This document shows positions 6,250-14,637 of a stretch of 34,176 bases of DNA, piece by piece; within the stretch, counting starts at the first letter, position 1, and every line of letters begins with the position of its first letter. Below the pieces are notes generated by a model that had not been told where the DNA came from, ran no database searches, and worked only from the letters and a program-made list of their open reading frames with translations. Made by a program: the position numbers and the translations under genes. The DNA is taken from assembly GCA_964561655.1 (NCBI GenBank), contig CAZLQG010000005.1, positions 1-34,176 of the forward strand, read 5' to 3'. Source of the stretch: CAZLQG01 sp964561655. Lineage in GTDB: Bacteria; Patescibacteriota; Doudnabacteria; UBA920.

Positions 6250-7755
6250 CTAATAGTTTCTGCACTCCTCCTGGTTGCATAAGTATCCTGTTGTGCCTTT
6301 AGCCGGATCATTCAAGATTGCTTTTAATGTGAAAGTATTATAGTTTTCTGAAACTTGGTATTCATAGTCGGCTTTGGTTTTTGGGTCTTTTGGAATACTC
6401 CCGATATATTCGGGCACTAATTCTGTTTTGTAATTTTCTTCTGTGGGAAAAACATAAGTTTCGTTTCCAGCTATATTGTTGTTGGAATACAAAAGCAGGG
6501 CCGTTCTGATCATTTGCAGGTCCGTTTTTCTTTGTTCGTCATAAATAGCTGCTTCTTCCTTAAATTTGTATTCTTCGGCGTCGTCTTTTGTGATGCGGAT
6601 TAACTGGTTTTGGGTTTCACTATAGTAAGTAAGGTTAAAATCTTCTCCAGAAGCTATTGACTGATAAGTATATATGTATGGTTCTTGATTTATTGGGTCG
6701 TCGGTGTTAGTCGCAATTTTATTATACGGTTTTATGGCTTCGGCCAAAGTTTTTATATTGGGGGTTTGTGGAAAACTTCCTAAATCTTCGTAATATTTTA
6801 TCAAACCAATCGCAATGGTTTTCATGGTGTTTGTTCTCTGAGCGTCGCGATTCTGCTTAGCTTCCGCGGATTGGTCAAAGTTTTCTTCAATTCCAGATTG
6901 TTCTTCCCGTTGTTCATCTTGTTGGGTTTCGTCTTGTTTTCCGTCCTCCCCCGAAGAAAAGCCGTAAAGCGCATTTAGAACATCTTTTAAAGTGGCAATT
7001 GTTTTTTCGTGAAGGCCTATGTTGGAATCATTCATTCTTTGCCCGATTGCGCGGTTTTCTTCTTTAGTCATCAGTCTTTCGGGATTTATTATGCTGTACC
7101 CGCCTTTAAAAAAGTCTGAGTCAGAGTAATCAGGGTCTCCGGCTGTATGCGGATTCATCGGATCAGTTTCAAAAATTTTTACTTCGTCACCGTCCGCCAG
7201 TCCGTCCTGATCGGAATCCGGATTGTTCGGGTCGGTATTGCGGTTGAATTCTTCTAGGTTATTCAAACCGTCCCTATCCGGGTCTGCATCGTCGCCGCAA
7301 ACAGTAGATTCAAAACAGACTTCATTTTTAAAATATCTTTTTTGCCACTCAACCGGAGTCGTAAAATTGACTGTCTGTTGCTGCAAGGCAGGCGGTTGGT
7401 TTGAATTTTCCGGGTTTACCAGAAAACTTTCTTCTTCGTAGGACTTTCCGGCAAAAGAAGTAATTACTAGGTAAATGATTATTCCTAAAACAACAATGCC
7501 TCCAATTATTAGTATCTTCTTCTTGTACTTTTTAAAAAACGAAGGTTTTTGATTCTGTTCGTTTTGAGTTTCTTCTTTAAGGCGCATAGTAGGCTCTTTA
7601 ATTCCGCTTTCTGTTTTAACTTTTGGCATAACGTTAAAGAAGAGGTAGTCTTCTCTTTCTTCTTCTTCCTCGGCGTCAGGGTTTTGCTGCTGTCCTGCAA
7701 TTTGTGATTTTAAATCGCTAGGGGAAATATTTTGTTTGGGTTTTTGTTCATCCAT
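6250..7755 (-). CDS. Membrane-anchored protein with TSP3 calcium repeats and two pilin-like domains
   Basis: About 501 residues from the ATG at 7755; a TTG four codons upstream is possible. The first 80 or so residues are acidic, hydrophilic and cytoplasmic. One membrane helix follows (KKILIIGGIVVLGIIIYLVI). Outside are thrombospondin type 3 calcium repeats (DADPDRDGLNNLEEF, DSDQDGLADGDEV), a Glu/Gln-rich linker, and two segments resembling the start of a type IV pseudopilin head (AQRTNTMKTIAIGLIKYYED, then RKTDLQMIRTALLLY). Each has the pattern of a helix followed by a proline-led strand region. Cysteines occur as pairs (VCFESTVC, YLCNQEEC). No prepilin peptidase site is present, so this is an anchored surface protein and not a pilin. 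Function is unknown. The same design recurs at 27179. Confidence 0.75.
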   Translation of the reverse strand: MDEQKPKQNISPSDLKSQIAGQQQNPDAEEEEEREDYLFFNVMPKVKTESGIKEPTMRLKEETQNEQNQKPSFFKKYKKKILIIGGIVVLGIIIYLVITSFAGKSYEEESFLVNPENSNQPPALQQQTVNFTTPVEWQKRYFKNEVCFESTVCGDDADPDRDGLNNLEEFNRNTDPNNPDSDQDGLADGDEVKIFETDPMNPHTAGDPDYSDSDFFKGGYSIINPERLMTKEENRAIGQRMNDSNIGLHEKTIATLKDVLNALYGFSSGEDGKQDETQQDEQREEQSGIEENFDQSAEAKQNRDAQRTNTMKTIAIGLIKYYEDLGSFPQTPNIKTLAEAIKPYNKIATNTDDPINQEPYIYTYQSIASGEDFNLTYYSETQNQLIRITKDDAEEYKFKEEAAIYDEQRKTDLQMIRTALLLYSNNNIAGNETYVFPTEENYKTELVPEYIGSIPKDPKTKADYEYQVSENYNTFTLKAILNDPAKGTTGYLCNQEECRNY

Positions 7756-7783
7756 GTTGGCTTGCAATTTTGTGGATAATTTA

Positions 7784-8158
7784 TCAGACTTTTAAATTTA
7801 AAAATATTTCAACAAAGAGTAAAAATAGTATCAGACTTACTTCTACCCACCAGAAGAAAAGTCCATTGGCCATGAGCAGAAAAGAGACTACTATAAAAAT
7901 TGAAAACAGCAAAGCCTGCCTGAAACTATTTGTGAGGTTGTTAACATAAATTCCCTGCCTTGTCCATTTTCTCAAAGTAAGGCCAAGCAGAGTGAGCGAG
8001 CCTAGACTAAATAGGAATAAGCTTAAATAGAAAAACAGAAGAGTCAACCAGGAAGCTTCGAAAGGGTTTGTAAAGTTTACAATTGAAGCTAGTGAAAACG
8101 CTGCTATTATTGTGCTTATTGCAATTAGAATAATTTGTTGTCTGGGTGCTCTGAGCAT
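7784..8158 (-). CDS. Four-helix integral membrane protein, unknown function
   Basis: About 124 residues starting at MLRAPRQQ (ATG 8158). The 14-residue extension to 8200 is encoded by the flanking repeat and is unlikely to be used. Four hydrophobic helices are visible: IILIAISTIIAAFSLASIV, WLTLLFFYLSLFLFSLGSL, a third at QALLFSIFIVVSFLLMA, and a fourth at VEVSLILFLLFVEIFL. Loops are short; a basic loop LRKWTRQG lies between helices 2 and 3 and is probably cytoplasmic. It stands 28 nt before the TSP3/pilin-like gene on the same strand and may be in its operon. I do not recognise a family. Confidence 0.7.
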   Translation of the reverse strand: MLRAPRQQIILIAISTIIAAFSLASIVNFTNPFEASWLTLLFFYLSLFLFSLGSLTLLGLTLRKWTRQGIYVNNLTNSFRQALLFSIFIVVSFLLMANGLFFWWVEVSLILFLLFVEIFLNLKV

Positions 8159-8177
8159 TTTAATTATAACATAAATT

Positions 8178-8272
8178 ATCACAGATACACAGATTAGCAC
8201 AGATAATACAGATATCGGTTTTTTTCTTAATTATTTATTAGTGCTATCTGCGGACATCTGTGTATCTGTGAT
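8178..8272. repeat. CACAGAT-type inverted repeat
   Basis: ATCACAGATACACAGAT (8178-8194) has a perfect inverted copy at 8256-8272, and degenerate CAGATA units lie just inside each arm. The right arm touches the stop codon of the helicase gene. The element occupies the whole gap between that gene and the membrane protein gene. A related, more decayed copy is at 31249-31328. Confidence 0.8.
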
Positions 8273-11230
8273 CTATTCCAAATTTTCAAATTCACATTCG
8301 TGTTTTTTTGTGGATTTTTCGTGTAATTCTTTAAATTTATCGTATTTGATAGTGTCAATAATTTTTTCAATTATCTTCAAAAGCCTGTCTTTAAGAGTAC
8401 TTATTTCTTTTTCCGAGGCTAAATTTTCTGTTGCATAATGGTTGTCCTGTAAATACCAATATTTGAGCCAAGCAACTTTTTCGCCTAAAAATTCCTGTGC
8501 TGCCCATTGGTAAACATATAATTGGTCTATGTCGCCTTTGCTTTTCGGTGTCTTTCCGGTTTTGTAGTCAATGATACTAAGACCGTTTTTTAACTGGTCT
8601 GCCCTGTCTATTTTTCCTACAAAATCGTATGGCCCTAGCTTTAATTTAAAGAAGGTTTCTATATATTTTGCATTTGGCTGCGAGGCTTTTAAATCCTCAT
8701 AAAACACGCTTAGCATTTTCGTGCCTATTTTTTTGTATTTTGCTTTTTCCTGCTTGTTTGGATACCAGTTGTCAAGCCAGTGCTTTTCGTAAAGCTCTTC
8801 AAGAATTTTAGACTCCGGAAGGGGGTTTTTGGCAGGGATTTTGCCGAATAAATCCGTCTGTCGCGCTTCCCGGTTTTTTTTGTAAAGCTTTAAAAACTCT
8901 TCAAAAACTTTGTGGATTGTGCTGCCAAAGCTCTGGTGATGGCTCCCCCGCATCGGAAGTTTCAGGTAATGCTTGTATTTGTATCTTAAAGGGCAGATTT
9001 CAAAATCGTTCAGGGTTGAATAGGAAAATCGGGAAGGCAGCTTTTTGTAAATTTGGGATTTCAATAAGGATTTGGGTTTTGTAAAAATTACCTTGCCCGT
9101 GGCCTTGCTTGTTTGGGTGCTGGGCACGAGCCCTGTTTCCGTTAGAAATTGGGAAGGTTTTTTTAAGGTTTTCCCCCCGTAATCCTTTGCCCAGGAAAAA
9201 TATAAGCCTTGTTTGGCGCGGGTCATCCCAACATAAAACAGACGCCTTTCTTCCTGCAGGTGAAAATCCCCTTCCGGCAAAATGTCTTTAACAAGTTTTT
9301 TCGGTATTTCGATTCCTTCTTTTTTTTGTCTGGTGGGGAAACGCTGATCAACTAAATTGATTAGGAAAACGTATTTGAATTCAAGGCCTTTGGCGCTGTG
9401 TACTGTCAGAACTTTAACGCTTTCAGGGCCCAAGTCGGGATCAAATTTAATGTCGCCCTCACTGCCGGCCTGCAATTCTAAGTCCAGCGCTTTTAAAAAA
9501 ACGTGGGAATTTTTATGTTCGTTTTCTTTCTCAAATTCCTCGCATTTTTTGTAGAATTGGTCTAAAAATTCCCGGCTCTGCGCATTTTCCAAAGTATCTG
9601 CGGAAAGTTTTTGTTCAAGCTCTAAATCTTTTATAATCTCCACTAATATTTCCGACGCTGAAACGGTTTTAGCTGAGCTTGAGTGTTTTTGCAGAAGTTC
9701 CAAAAGCTTTCGTATTTTATTTTTGCTTGCAGAAGAAATTTGAGCCATGGTCTGCGCCGGCGCAAGAGTTTCAAACAAAGAGAGTGTTTTTTGATCCGAG
9801 TATTCTAAAAGCGCGGAAAGTTCATCGTGGTTTAAGTGGAATTTTGGCAAAGCTAAGATTCTATATAAGGAAATTGAGTCATGGGCATTATCCAAAAGCC
9901 GTAAGTAAGACAAAATGTCCACAATAATTGGTTTTTTATACAAGCCTTTGTTGGCAACGAATGTGTAAGGAATGCCGCTTGCGGCTAAAACCGGCAGAAG
10001 TTCGTCAGCGGCCGAATTTGCCCTGATAAGTATCGCAAAATCGTTCCAAGATGTCTCCCCACCCCCCTCTTTTTCAAGGGAGGCCTGGTTTTTTAGCTGA
10101 AGGATTTTTTTTACAGCTGAATTTAATTCTCCGCTTAGGTCGTCTCCTTCCAGGACGCTAATCCCGTTTTTTATTTTTTGTTTATTGACTATTTTTTTGT
10201 TGATTTTAAGTTTTACCTCCAATCTGTCTGGATTATTGGCTTGAATAAAATTATAAGCTAAGTCTAAAATATTTTGACTGGAGCGATAATTTTCCAGCAG
10301 AGTGATTTGTTTGGCTTTGGGATATTCTTCTTTGAATTTTAAAATGTTGGATACGCTGGCGCCGCGGAATTTGTAAATAGATTGGTCGTCGTCGCCCACT
10401 ACCACTAAATTTTCATCTTCGCCCGCCAGAAGTTTAACCAGTTGATATTGCGCGTAGTTGGTATCTTGGAATTCGTCAACCAGAAGATATTTGAATTTGG
10501 TTTGATAATATTGGAGAATTTTGGGACGTTTTTTAAAAAGTTCCAAAGTGTAATTAATCAAATCGCCAAAATCCAAAAAGTTGTTGTCCAGCATCAATTT
10601 TTGGTAAGTGTGGAAAGCGTTGGCGACTTCTTCCAGTCTGGCAATTTCTGTTTCATCAGTTTCGTTTTTCTCTTTTGTTGCTTTTTTCTTTGTTTTATTT
10701 GGTTGGTCCAATTCTAGCCTTAAACTTTGGGCATAATTCAGATATTCTTCCGGTGTAATAAGTTCGTCTTTGCATCTTGAAAAATGCTGCAAAAGCGTGT
10801 CAATAAACCGGCTTGGGTTGCCTAGAGGGCGGTAGTAATTCAAATTAAATTTATCAAAATTTTCATATACAAAAATCCACTGTCTGACCCCGTCTAAGAG
10901 TTTAAAGTCGTTTGGCAGGCCAATATCCAAAGCGTGATTCTTTAAAATCCTTTCACAGAAGCTGTGGAATGTGGAAATCCATTTGTCAAAGTAGCCCAAA
11001 GGCAATAAGAGTTCCACTCTTTCTTCCATTTCCGTGGCTGCTTTTTCCGTAAAAGTCAGCGCTAAAATTTCGTCCGGTTTGGCAAATTTTTGTTCTATTA
11101 AATAGGCAATCCTGCGGGTTATTACTGTGGTTTTACCCGTTCCCGCGCCGGCCACAATTAAAAGCGGTCCTGCCCCATGCTTTACCGCTTCTGTTTGTTC
11201 TTTATTTAAATTTTTTAATAGTTCATCCAT
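8273..11230 (-). CDS. UvrD/PcrA-type superfamily 1 helicase with C-terminal PD-(D/E)XK nuclease
   Basis: The protein has 985 residues. The helicase has motif I GAGTGKT at 28-34, motif II as VDEFQDTN, motif III GDDDQSIYKFRGA, motif IV LLENYRSS, motif V VLTVHSAKGLEF and motif VI RRLFYVGMTRAK. The C-terminal 250 residues are a RecB/AddB-like nuclease: YSTLNDFEICPLRYKY, then GKIDRAD and IIDYKTGKTPK, the metal-binding Asp and the D-x-K. Only one cysteine is near the C-terminus, so an AddB-type iron-sulfur cluster is unlikely. The architecture is that of a stand-alone helicase-nuclease for break processing or repair. Its ATG overlaps the end of the PIN gene by 8 bp, so translation is coupled. It is the last gene of the rmuC operon. 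Confidence 0.92.
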   Translation of the reverse strand: MDELLKNLNKEQTEAVKHGAGPLLIVAGAGTGKTTVITRRIAYLIEQKFAKPDEILALTFTEKAATEMEERVELLLPLGYFDKWISTFHSFCERILKNHALDIGLPNDFKLLDGVRQWIFVYENFDKFNLNYYRPLGNPSRFIDTLLQHFSRCKDELITPEEYLNYAQSLRLELDQPNKTKKKATKEKNETDETEIARLEEVANAFHTYQKLMLDNNFLDFGDLINYTLELFKKRPKILQYYQTKFKYLLVDEFQDTNYAQYQLVKLLAGEDENLVVVGDDDQSIYKFRGASVSNILKFKEEYPKAKQITLLENYRSSQNILDLAYNFIQANNPDRLEVKLKINKKIVNKQKIKNGISVLEGDDLSGELNSAVKKILQLKNQASLEKEGGGETSWNDFAILIRANSAADELLPVLAASGIPYTFVANKGLYKKPIIVDILSYLRLLDNAHDSISLYRILALPKFHLNHDELSALLEYSDQKTLSLFETLAPAQTMAQISSASKNKIRKLLELLQKHSSSAKTVSASEILVEIIKDLELEQKLSADTLENAQSREFLDQFYKKCEEFEKENEHKNSHVFLKALDLELQAGSEGDIKFDPDLGPESVKVLTVHSAKGLEFKYVFLINLVDQRFPTRQKKEGIEIPKKLVKDILPEGDFHLQEERRLFYVGMTRAKQGLYFSWAKDYGGKTLKKPSQFLTETGLVPSTQTSKATGKVIFTKPKSLLKSQIYKKLPSRFSYSTLNDFEICPLRYKYKHYLKLPMRGSHHQSFGSTIHKVFEEFLKLYKKNREARQTDLFGKIPAKNPLPESKILEELYEKHWLDNWYPNKQEKAKYKKIGTKMLSVFYEDLKASQPNAKYIETFFKLKLGPYDFVGKIDRADQLKNGLSIIDYKTGKTPKSKGDIDQLYVYQWAAQEFLGEKVAWLKYWYLQDNHYATENLASEKEISTLKDRLLKIIEKIIDTIKYDKFKELHEKSTKKHECEFENLE

Positions 11231-11678
11231 TTGTTTTTTGACCGGAGATAAAAGTAGCCCATTTATGCCACAAATCCATTCCTTCGTCTTTGTATTTTGT
11301 CCAAAATTGGGCGGGGTTAACGATTTTTATATTTTGATATTTACCTAAACCCAACAAATCGTTATCGCTCGTTATCAAATAGTCTGCCCTTGCTTCCACC
11401 GCGCTTTCTAGTATTTTGTTATCTTGAGGATCTTGGACAATATTTATCTTTCGGCGATTGATTACGTGGTTGAGTTGTGTAAAGAAATCATTTAACTGCT
11501 TATGATATTCGGGGCTGACCACAACTTGTCTTAAAAGGAGTTTGTTTTCCCGCAGGGTTTGCCTGTTGGCAAAAGCTTCTATTTCCCCTTTTATTACCGC
11601 ATTAATAATCTTTTTTTCATAAGAGTATTCGTCTTTGAATCCGGATATCAAAATATTTGTGTCAAGAACTATTTTCAT
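11223..11678 (-). CDS. PIN-domain ribonuclease-like protein
   Basis: The product has 151 residues. The PIN fold is marked by MKIVLDTNILISG at the N-terminus (first Asp and Asn), an acidic DPQDNKILESA in the middle and TSDNDLLGLG near residue 105, which supply the usual cluster of metal-binding carboxylates. Most PIN proteins of this size are toxins paired with a small antitoxin. No antitoxin-like gene is next to it. Instead it lies 3 nt after the NYN gene and overlaps the helicase start by 8 bp (ATGGATGA). The context favours a housekeeping RNA- or DNA-processing role, which is inference. Confidence 0.85.
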   Translation of the reverse strand: MKIVLDTNILISGFKDEYSYEKKIINAVIKGEIEAFANRQTLRENKLLLRQVVVSPEYHKQLNDFFTQLNHVINRRKINIVQDPQDNKILESAVEARADYLITSDNDLLGLGKYQNIKIVNPAQFWTKYKDEGMDLWHKWATFISGQKTNG

Positions 11679-11681
11679 TTA

Positions 11682-12200
11682 TTACCTTCTTCCATTTTTT
11701 ATTGGCATTAAGAACTTTCTTGGGCTTTCGTCTAAATCTATAAAATAGTCTGCAAGTTCTTTTATTTTATGGCTGCAGGAGCGGCCAAAAGCCATGCTTT
11801 CAGTGAACTGACCGGTCATTTGCAAATATTCCAAAAGCGGTATAAAATCGCCATCACCGCTTACTAAAACTACGACGTCTAATTTATTCATCATTTTTAC
11901 GATATCCATGGCTATCCCCACGTCCCAGTCACCTTTTTGGTGCCCGCCAGCGAAGGTTTGTAATTCTTTCATTTTGACTTCAAAGCCCGCTTTTTCCAGA
12001 GCATCAAAAAAACTTTGCTCTTCAGGCATATCGGCCTTGACCACGTAAGCGATGGCGCGGATTAATTTTCTTTCCGCCACGGCCGCGTCCAGCACTTCAT
12101 TGAATTTTACGCGGGCGTTATAAATGTTGCGGGCGGAGTAGTAGAGGTTTTGCACGTCCACAAATACTCCGACTCTTTGTTCCGGGTTGCGTATTGGCAT
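11682..12200 (-). CDS. NYN-domain (LabA/DUF88) nuclease-like protein
   Basis: The product has 172 residues. The NYN fold, a PIN relative, has GVFVDVQNLYYSAR at residues about 11-24, KGDWDVGIAMDIVKM around 90-104 and VLVSGDGDFIPLLEY around 111-125. These hold the expected Asp residues of the active site (D15, the DWD pair, D-G-D). Family members are thought to cut RNA, or are of unknown substrate. It is 11 nt downstream of the unknown gene at 12212 and 3 nt ahead of the PIN gene, so two nucleases of the same fold superfamily are made in a row. Confidence 0.88.
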   Translation of the reverse strand: MPIRNPEQRVGVFVDVQNLYYSARNIYNARVKFNEVLDAAVAERKLIRAIAYVVKADMPEEQSFFDALEKAGFEVKMKELQTFAGGHQKGDWDVGIAMDIVKMMNKLDVVVLVSGDGDFIPLLEYLQMTGQFTESMAFGRSCSHKIKELADYFIDLDESPRKFLMPIKNGRR

Positions 12201-12211
12201 AAAGTTATGTT

Positions 12212-12883
12212 TTAAGATTTATTTAATGCTCTAAGTTTAGACAATACTGCCTTAGTTTTAAGAAAATTATATTCTTGGGTTAATGATTGAGTTAATGCTG
12301 TAATGTCTGCTTCTAATTCTTTGGGGCTTCTTTGGGTTAGAGGAAAGAAATCAACAAAATATAATTTGGGCGTGTTGTCTGAAATCGTTGTTCCGAATAT
12401 TACACTTGCGGGCTCCAGGTCTGCTACCATGCCAGTCCCGGATTCTTTTAAGAAGGTACGAAAGTAAGTTTGTAAAGCTTTTTCTATAAGTTCATCCATT
12501 TGTTGTGCCATTTTTTGTTTATTCTCTTGTTTAAGCTCTGACTGGCGGACTTCCTTTACGGCGACGCGCATTATAGGGCCTTCTTCTCCTTGGCTGATTG
12601 CCATATGATGTTCAGTCAAGAACCCTTCCAAATCTTTTTCTAAAATTTTTATATGTTCTTTGACTTCTTCCAGTTTTGGGTGTTTTAAAGTTTTTTCGTC
12701 GTGTTTTCTTGGCCTGTTGTATGTTTTTAAAAGCCATCCTTCTTTTACAACCGGAGGACTCCCCTCTTTAGAGATTGTAAGGATTTCCTCAATGGTTGCG
12801 TTATTACCTTCAGTATATCTTTTTTTGCCCGTAATGAATGGGCTGGGATTTGTATTGTCCGGGTCGGATTGTGTTTCTGGCAT
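12212..12883 (-). CDS. Unknown soluble protein
   Basis: The product has 223 residues and I do not recognise its family. The first 30 residues are Pro/Asn-rich and probably disordered. A charged helical segment follows (HPKLEEVKEHIKILEKDLEGF), and later another (ELKQENKQKMAQQMDELIEKAL). Near residue 155 the stretch VADLEPASVIFGTT followed by LYFVDFFPL recalls the catalytic-loop and DFG region of atypical kinases, but the Lys and HxD residues expected earlier are not seen. It has no membrane segment. It starts 2 nt after rmuC ends and is 11 nt before the NYN gene, so it belongs to the operon. Confidence 0.7.
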   Translation of the reverse strand: MPETQSDPDNTNPSPFITGKKRYTEGNNATIEEILTISKEGSPPVVKEGWLLKTYNRPRKHDEKTLKHPKLEEVKEHIKILEKDLEGFLTEHHMAISQGEEGPIMRVAVKEVRQSELKQENKQKMAQQMDELIEKALQTYFRTFLKESGTGMVADLEPASVIFGTTISDNTPKLYFVDFFPLTQRSPKELEADITALTQSLTQEYNFLKTKAVLSKLRALNKS

Positions 12884-12885
12884 AT

Positions 12886-13905
12886 TTATTGCAGTAGTTT
12901 TTGAGTTTCTACTTCCTTTGTTTCGTCCAATTTCAAAGAAGAAGCGTTATGGATACTGGTTTTTAATTTTGCGAAGTCGTTGCCTACCGTGCCCATGGTG
13001 TTTCCTGCATTTTTTATATGCGTGGACAGCACTTCCAAATTTTTGCCGAATTTGTCCGATTCCTGCCTGATGCCGGAAATCATCGCCAAAATTTGCTGAG
13101 CCGCTTCGTTAATTTTTTGTCCTCTAAGCGAGAGTAATATTATTTGTAAATGGTGATATAAAGTGTTTGGGCTTACAAAATAGACTTTCTTTTCGCGAGC
13201 ATAAGTTAAAACTGCCGTATCATCCAGTACTTCACTAAATACTCCCTCACTTGGAATGTACATTAAAGCAAAATCAAACGTGCCTTCCTGAGGCAAAATA
13301 TACTTTTTATGGATTTCGTCCACGCGTTTTTTTACGTCTTTAAGAAAAGTTTTTTTTAGGCTTTCTGCGGCTTCGTCAGTCTTAGCTTCTTTATATAATC
13401 GATAGTTTTCCATACTGAATTTGCTGTCAATCGGTAAAATCTTTTCCCCGACCCTTATGATGGCATCAACGGTTTCGCCATTTTTAAATTTATACTGGAT
13501 ATCATAACCACTTTTAGGCAAAGCCTGCGAGAGCATATTTTCCAGCATTTCTTCGCCAAAGTTGCCGCGAAGTTTTGGCGAAGCCAAAGTTTCTGTTAAG
13601 CGACGAATATCCGGGCCAACCTGCGAAATACCGCCCATTTCTTTGGTTAAGGCGGAAATCACTCTGCCAGCATTATCCAGCCGTTCATTAATGGCTTTAG
13701 TGGTTTCGCTGATGCTTTTTTGCATGTTTTCTCTAGTTGCTTCCGTGCCTTGTTTGATTTCCTTCATCCATTCCATCATTACTTTCATGCTTTGGTCATC
13801 AGCAGGTTTTCCAGATTTTCTTTTTAGATCAATTAGCAAATATAAAAGAACTGCAAATCCAACCACAAAAATGCTTAAAATAACGTAAACTAATGTTGAT
13901 TCCAT
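12886..13905 (-). CDS. rmuC: DNA recombination protein RmuC homologue
   Basis: The product has 339 residues, shorter than E. coli RmuC. One N-terminal membrane helix (VILSIFVVGFAVLLYLLI) is followed by a coiled-coil stretch (about 40-110). The RmuC nuclease-like domain follows, with LRGNFGEEMLENMLSQALPKS, then ILPIDSKFSMENY, FALMYIPSEGVFSEV, and VYFVSPNTLYHHLQIILLSL. The family limits inversions at short inverted repeats and is related to restriction-type nucleases. It is the first gene of the operon running to the helicase-nuclease at 8273 and has a clear promoter at 13912-13940. The ATG is only a few bases past the predicted start site, so the leader is very short. Confidence 0.92.
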   Translation of the reverse strand: MESTLVYVILSIFVVGFAVLLYLLIDLKRKSGKPADDQSMKVMMEWMKEIKQGTEATRENMQKSISETTKAINERLDNAGRVISALTKEMGGISQVGPDIRRLTETLASPKLRGNFGEEMLENMLSQALPKSGYDIQYKFKNGETVDAIIRVGEKILPIDSKFSMENYRLYKEAKTDEAAESLKKTFLKDVKKRVDEIHKKYILPQEGTFDFALMYIPSEGVFSEVLDDTAVLTYAREKKVYFVSPNTLYHHLQIILLSLRGQKINEAAQQILAMISGIRQESDKFGKNLEVLSTHIKNAGNTMGTVGNDFAKLKTSIHNASSLKLDETKEVETQKLLQ

Positions 13906-13911
13906 ATATTA

Positions 13912-13940
13912 ATTATACTATAATTTGGTTTTTCTACCAA
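13912..13940 (-). promoter_or_regulatory. Promoter of the rmuC operon
   Basis: The minus strand has TTGGTA, a 17-bp spacer and TATAAT (13917-13912). The rmuC ATG is at 13905, only 6 nt after the -10 box, so the transcript is probably leaderless. Confidence 0.7.
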
Positions 13941-13953
13941 GATTTTTTTAGTC

Positions 13954-14112
13954 TTAACCTTTGATGATATTAAAAGCGGTTTGGGCCTGGTTTTGGCCAG
14001 CTTGGGAATTATCCTCTGCTGGCGAAGAAAACATTAAACCAGTTCCCAAAAGCAGCGCAAAAACTACTACTGCAATTATTATCCAAAACCCGTTTGAAGA
14101 TTTTTGTTGCAT
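13954..14112 (-). CDS. Small single-pass membrane protein
   Basis: The gene encodes 52 residues. After a short polar start (MQQKSSNG) comes one membrane helix (FWIIIAVVVFALLLGTGLMF) and a Gln/Asn/Ala-rich tail of about 25 residues ending NIIKG. The length, the clean hydrophobic block and its place in its own gap support a real gene. A weak promoter-like pair (TTAACA, 17 bp, TAAAAC) lies upstream on the same strand. Function is unknown. The tail may be exposed on the outside or may cap a larger complex. Confidence 0.6.
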   Translation of the reverse strand: MQQKSSNGFWIIIAVVVFALLLGTGLMFSSPAEDNSQAGQNQAQTAFNIIKG

Positions 14113-14208
14113 ACGCTTATTTAATTAAGTTAATTTTTTTGTTTTAAGTATGGTAATTGTGGCTGTTAATGCCGTGTTTCTTAAATCTAAAGAGCTTTTA
14201 ATATACAC

Positions 14209-14237
14209 TTGCATTTTTTGAAGAATTTATGTAAAAT
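14209..14237 (+). promoter_or_regulatory. Promoter of the tRNA cluster
   Basis: TTGCAT, 17 bp, then TAAAAT. The predicted start near 14244 is about 9 nt before the initiator tRNA. Confidence 0.65.
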
Positions 14238-14252
14238 TATGTAGGCTAATAT

Positions 14253-14328
14253 AGCGGGATAGAGCAATTGGCAGCTCGCAAGGCTCATAACCTTGAGGTT
14301 CCCGGTTCGAGTCCGGGTCCCGCAACCA
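14253..14328 (+). tRNA. tRNA-fMet (CAU), initiator type
   Basis: A full cloverleaf of 76 nt with encoded CCA. The anticodon loop is CTCATAA. Initiator marks are present: position 1 (A) does not pair with position 72 (A), and the D stem GAGC/GCTC has the A11-T24 pair of bacterial initiators. The anticodon stem is CAAGG/CCTTG, so the third of the usual three G-C pairs is A-T. The T arm is standard (CCCGG, TTCGAGT, CCGGG). Confidence 0.9.
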
Positions 14329-14479
14329 CGGGCTAATCATCATTAATCAGCTTTCGTGTGTCCGTTTTGCGGACCCACTACAGTTTGCATAATGTTATCC
14401 CTTTCCTCCGATTTTAAAAAATTGGTTGGTCGGTGGTTGCGAAAGCTCATATTAGCGACAACTAGAAAATCGTGACAGA

Positions 14480-14510
14480 TTTTTACCCTTCTGTCCGAAG
14501 GGTTTTAAAA
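14480..14510 (+). terminator. Terminator after tRNA-fMet
   Basis: ACCCTTC (14485-14491) pairs with GAAGGGT (14497-14503) around TGTCC, followed by TTTT. It ends the 150-nt trailer of the initiator tRNA. The rest of the 309-bp gap to the next tRNA (14329-14637) holds a small GTCCG/CGGAC hairpin near 14358 and repeat copy 1; no gene is seen. Confidence 0.55.
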
Positions 14511-14520
14511 TAATATATAA

Positions 14521-14566
14521 TTCTCAAACTACTTGGGTGAGCGAAGCGAAATAAGCAGTTTGAGAA
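14521..14566 (+). repeat. Inter-tRNA hairpin repeat, copy 1
   Basis: TTCTCAAACT (14521-14530) pairs perfectly with AGTTTGAGAA (14557-14566). The 26-nt loop is identical in copy 2, including GGGTGAGCGAAGCGAAAT. ACTT/AAGC extend the stem by three pairs after one mismatch. It lies between tRNA-fMet and the next tRNA. Confidence 0.8.
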
Positions 14567-14637
14567 AGAGGAATAAACATGGAGGCGCAAGACTTTAGTT
14601 TCAGCTAGAGTCGCAAAGCCAGAAGGATTTACGACAT

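Noticed and set aside
11223..12200. Toxin-antitoxin pair (PIN with neighbour)
   Set aside because: The neighbour is another nuclease-fold protein, not an antitoxin, and both are locked in a repair-type operon.
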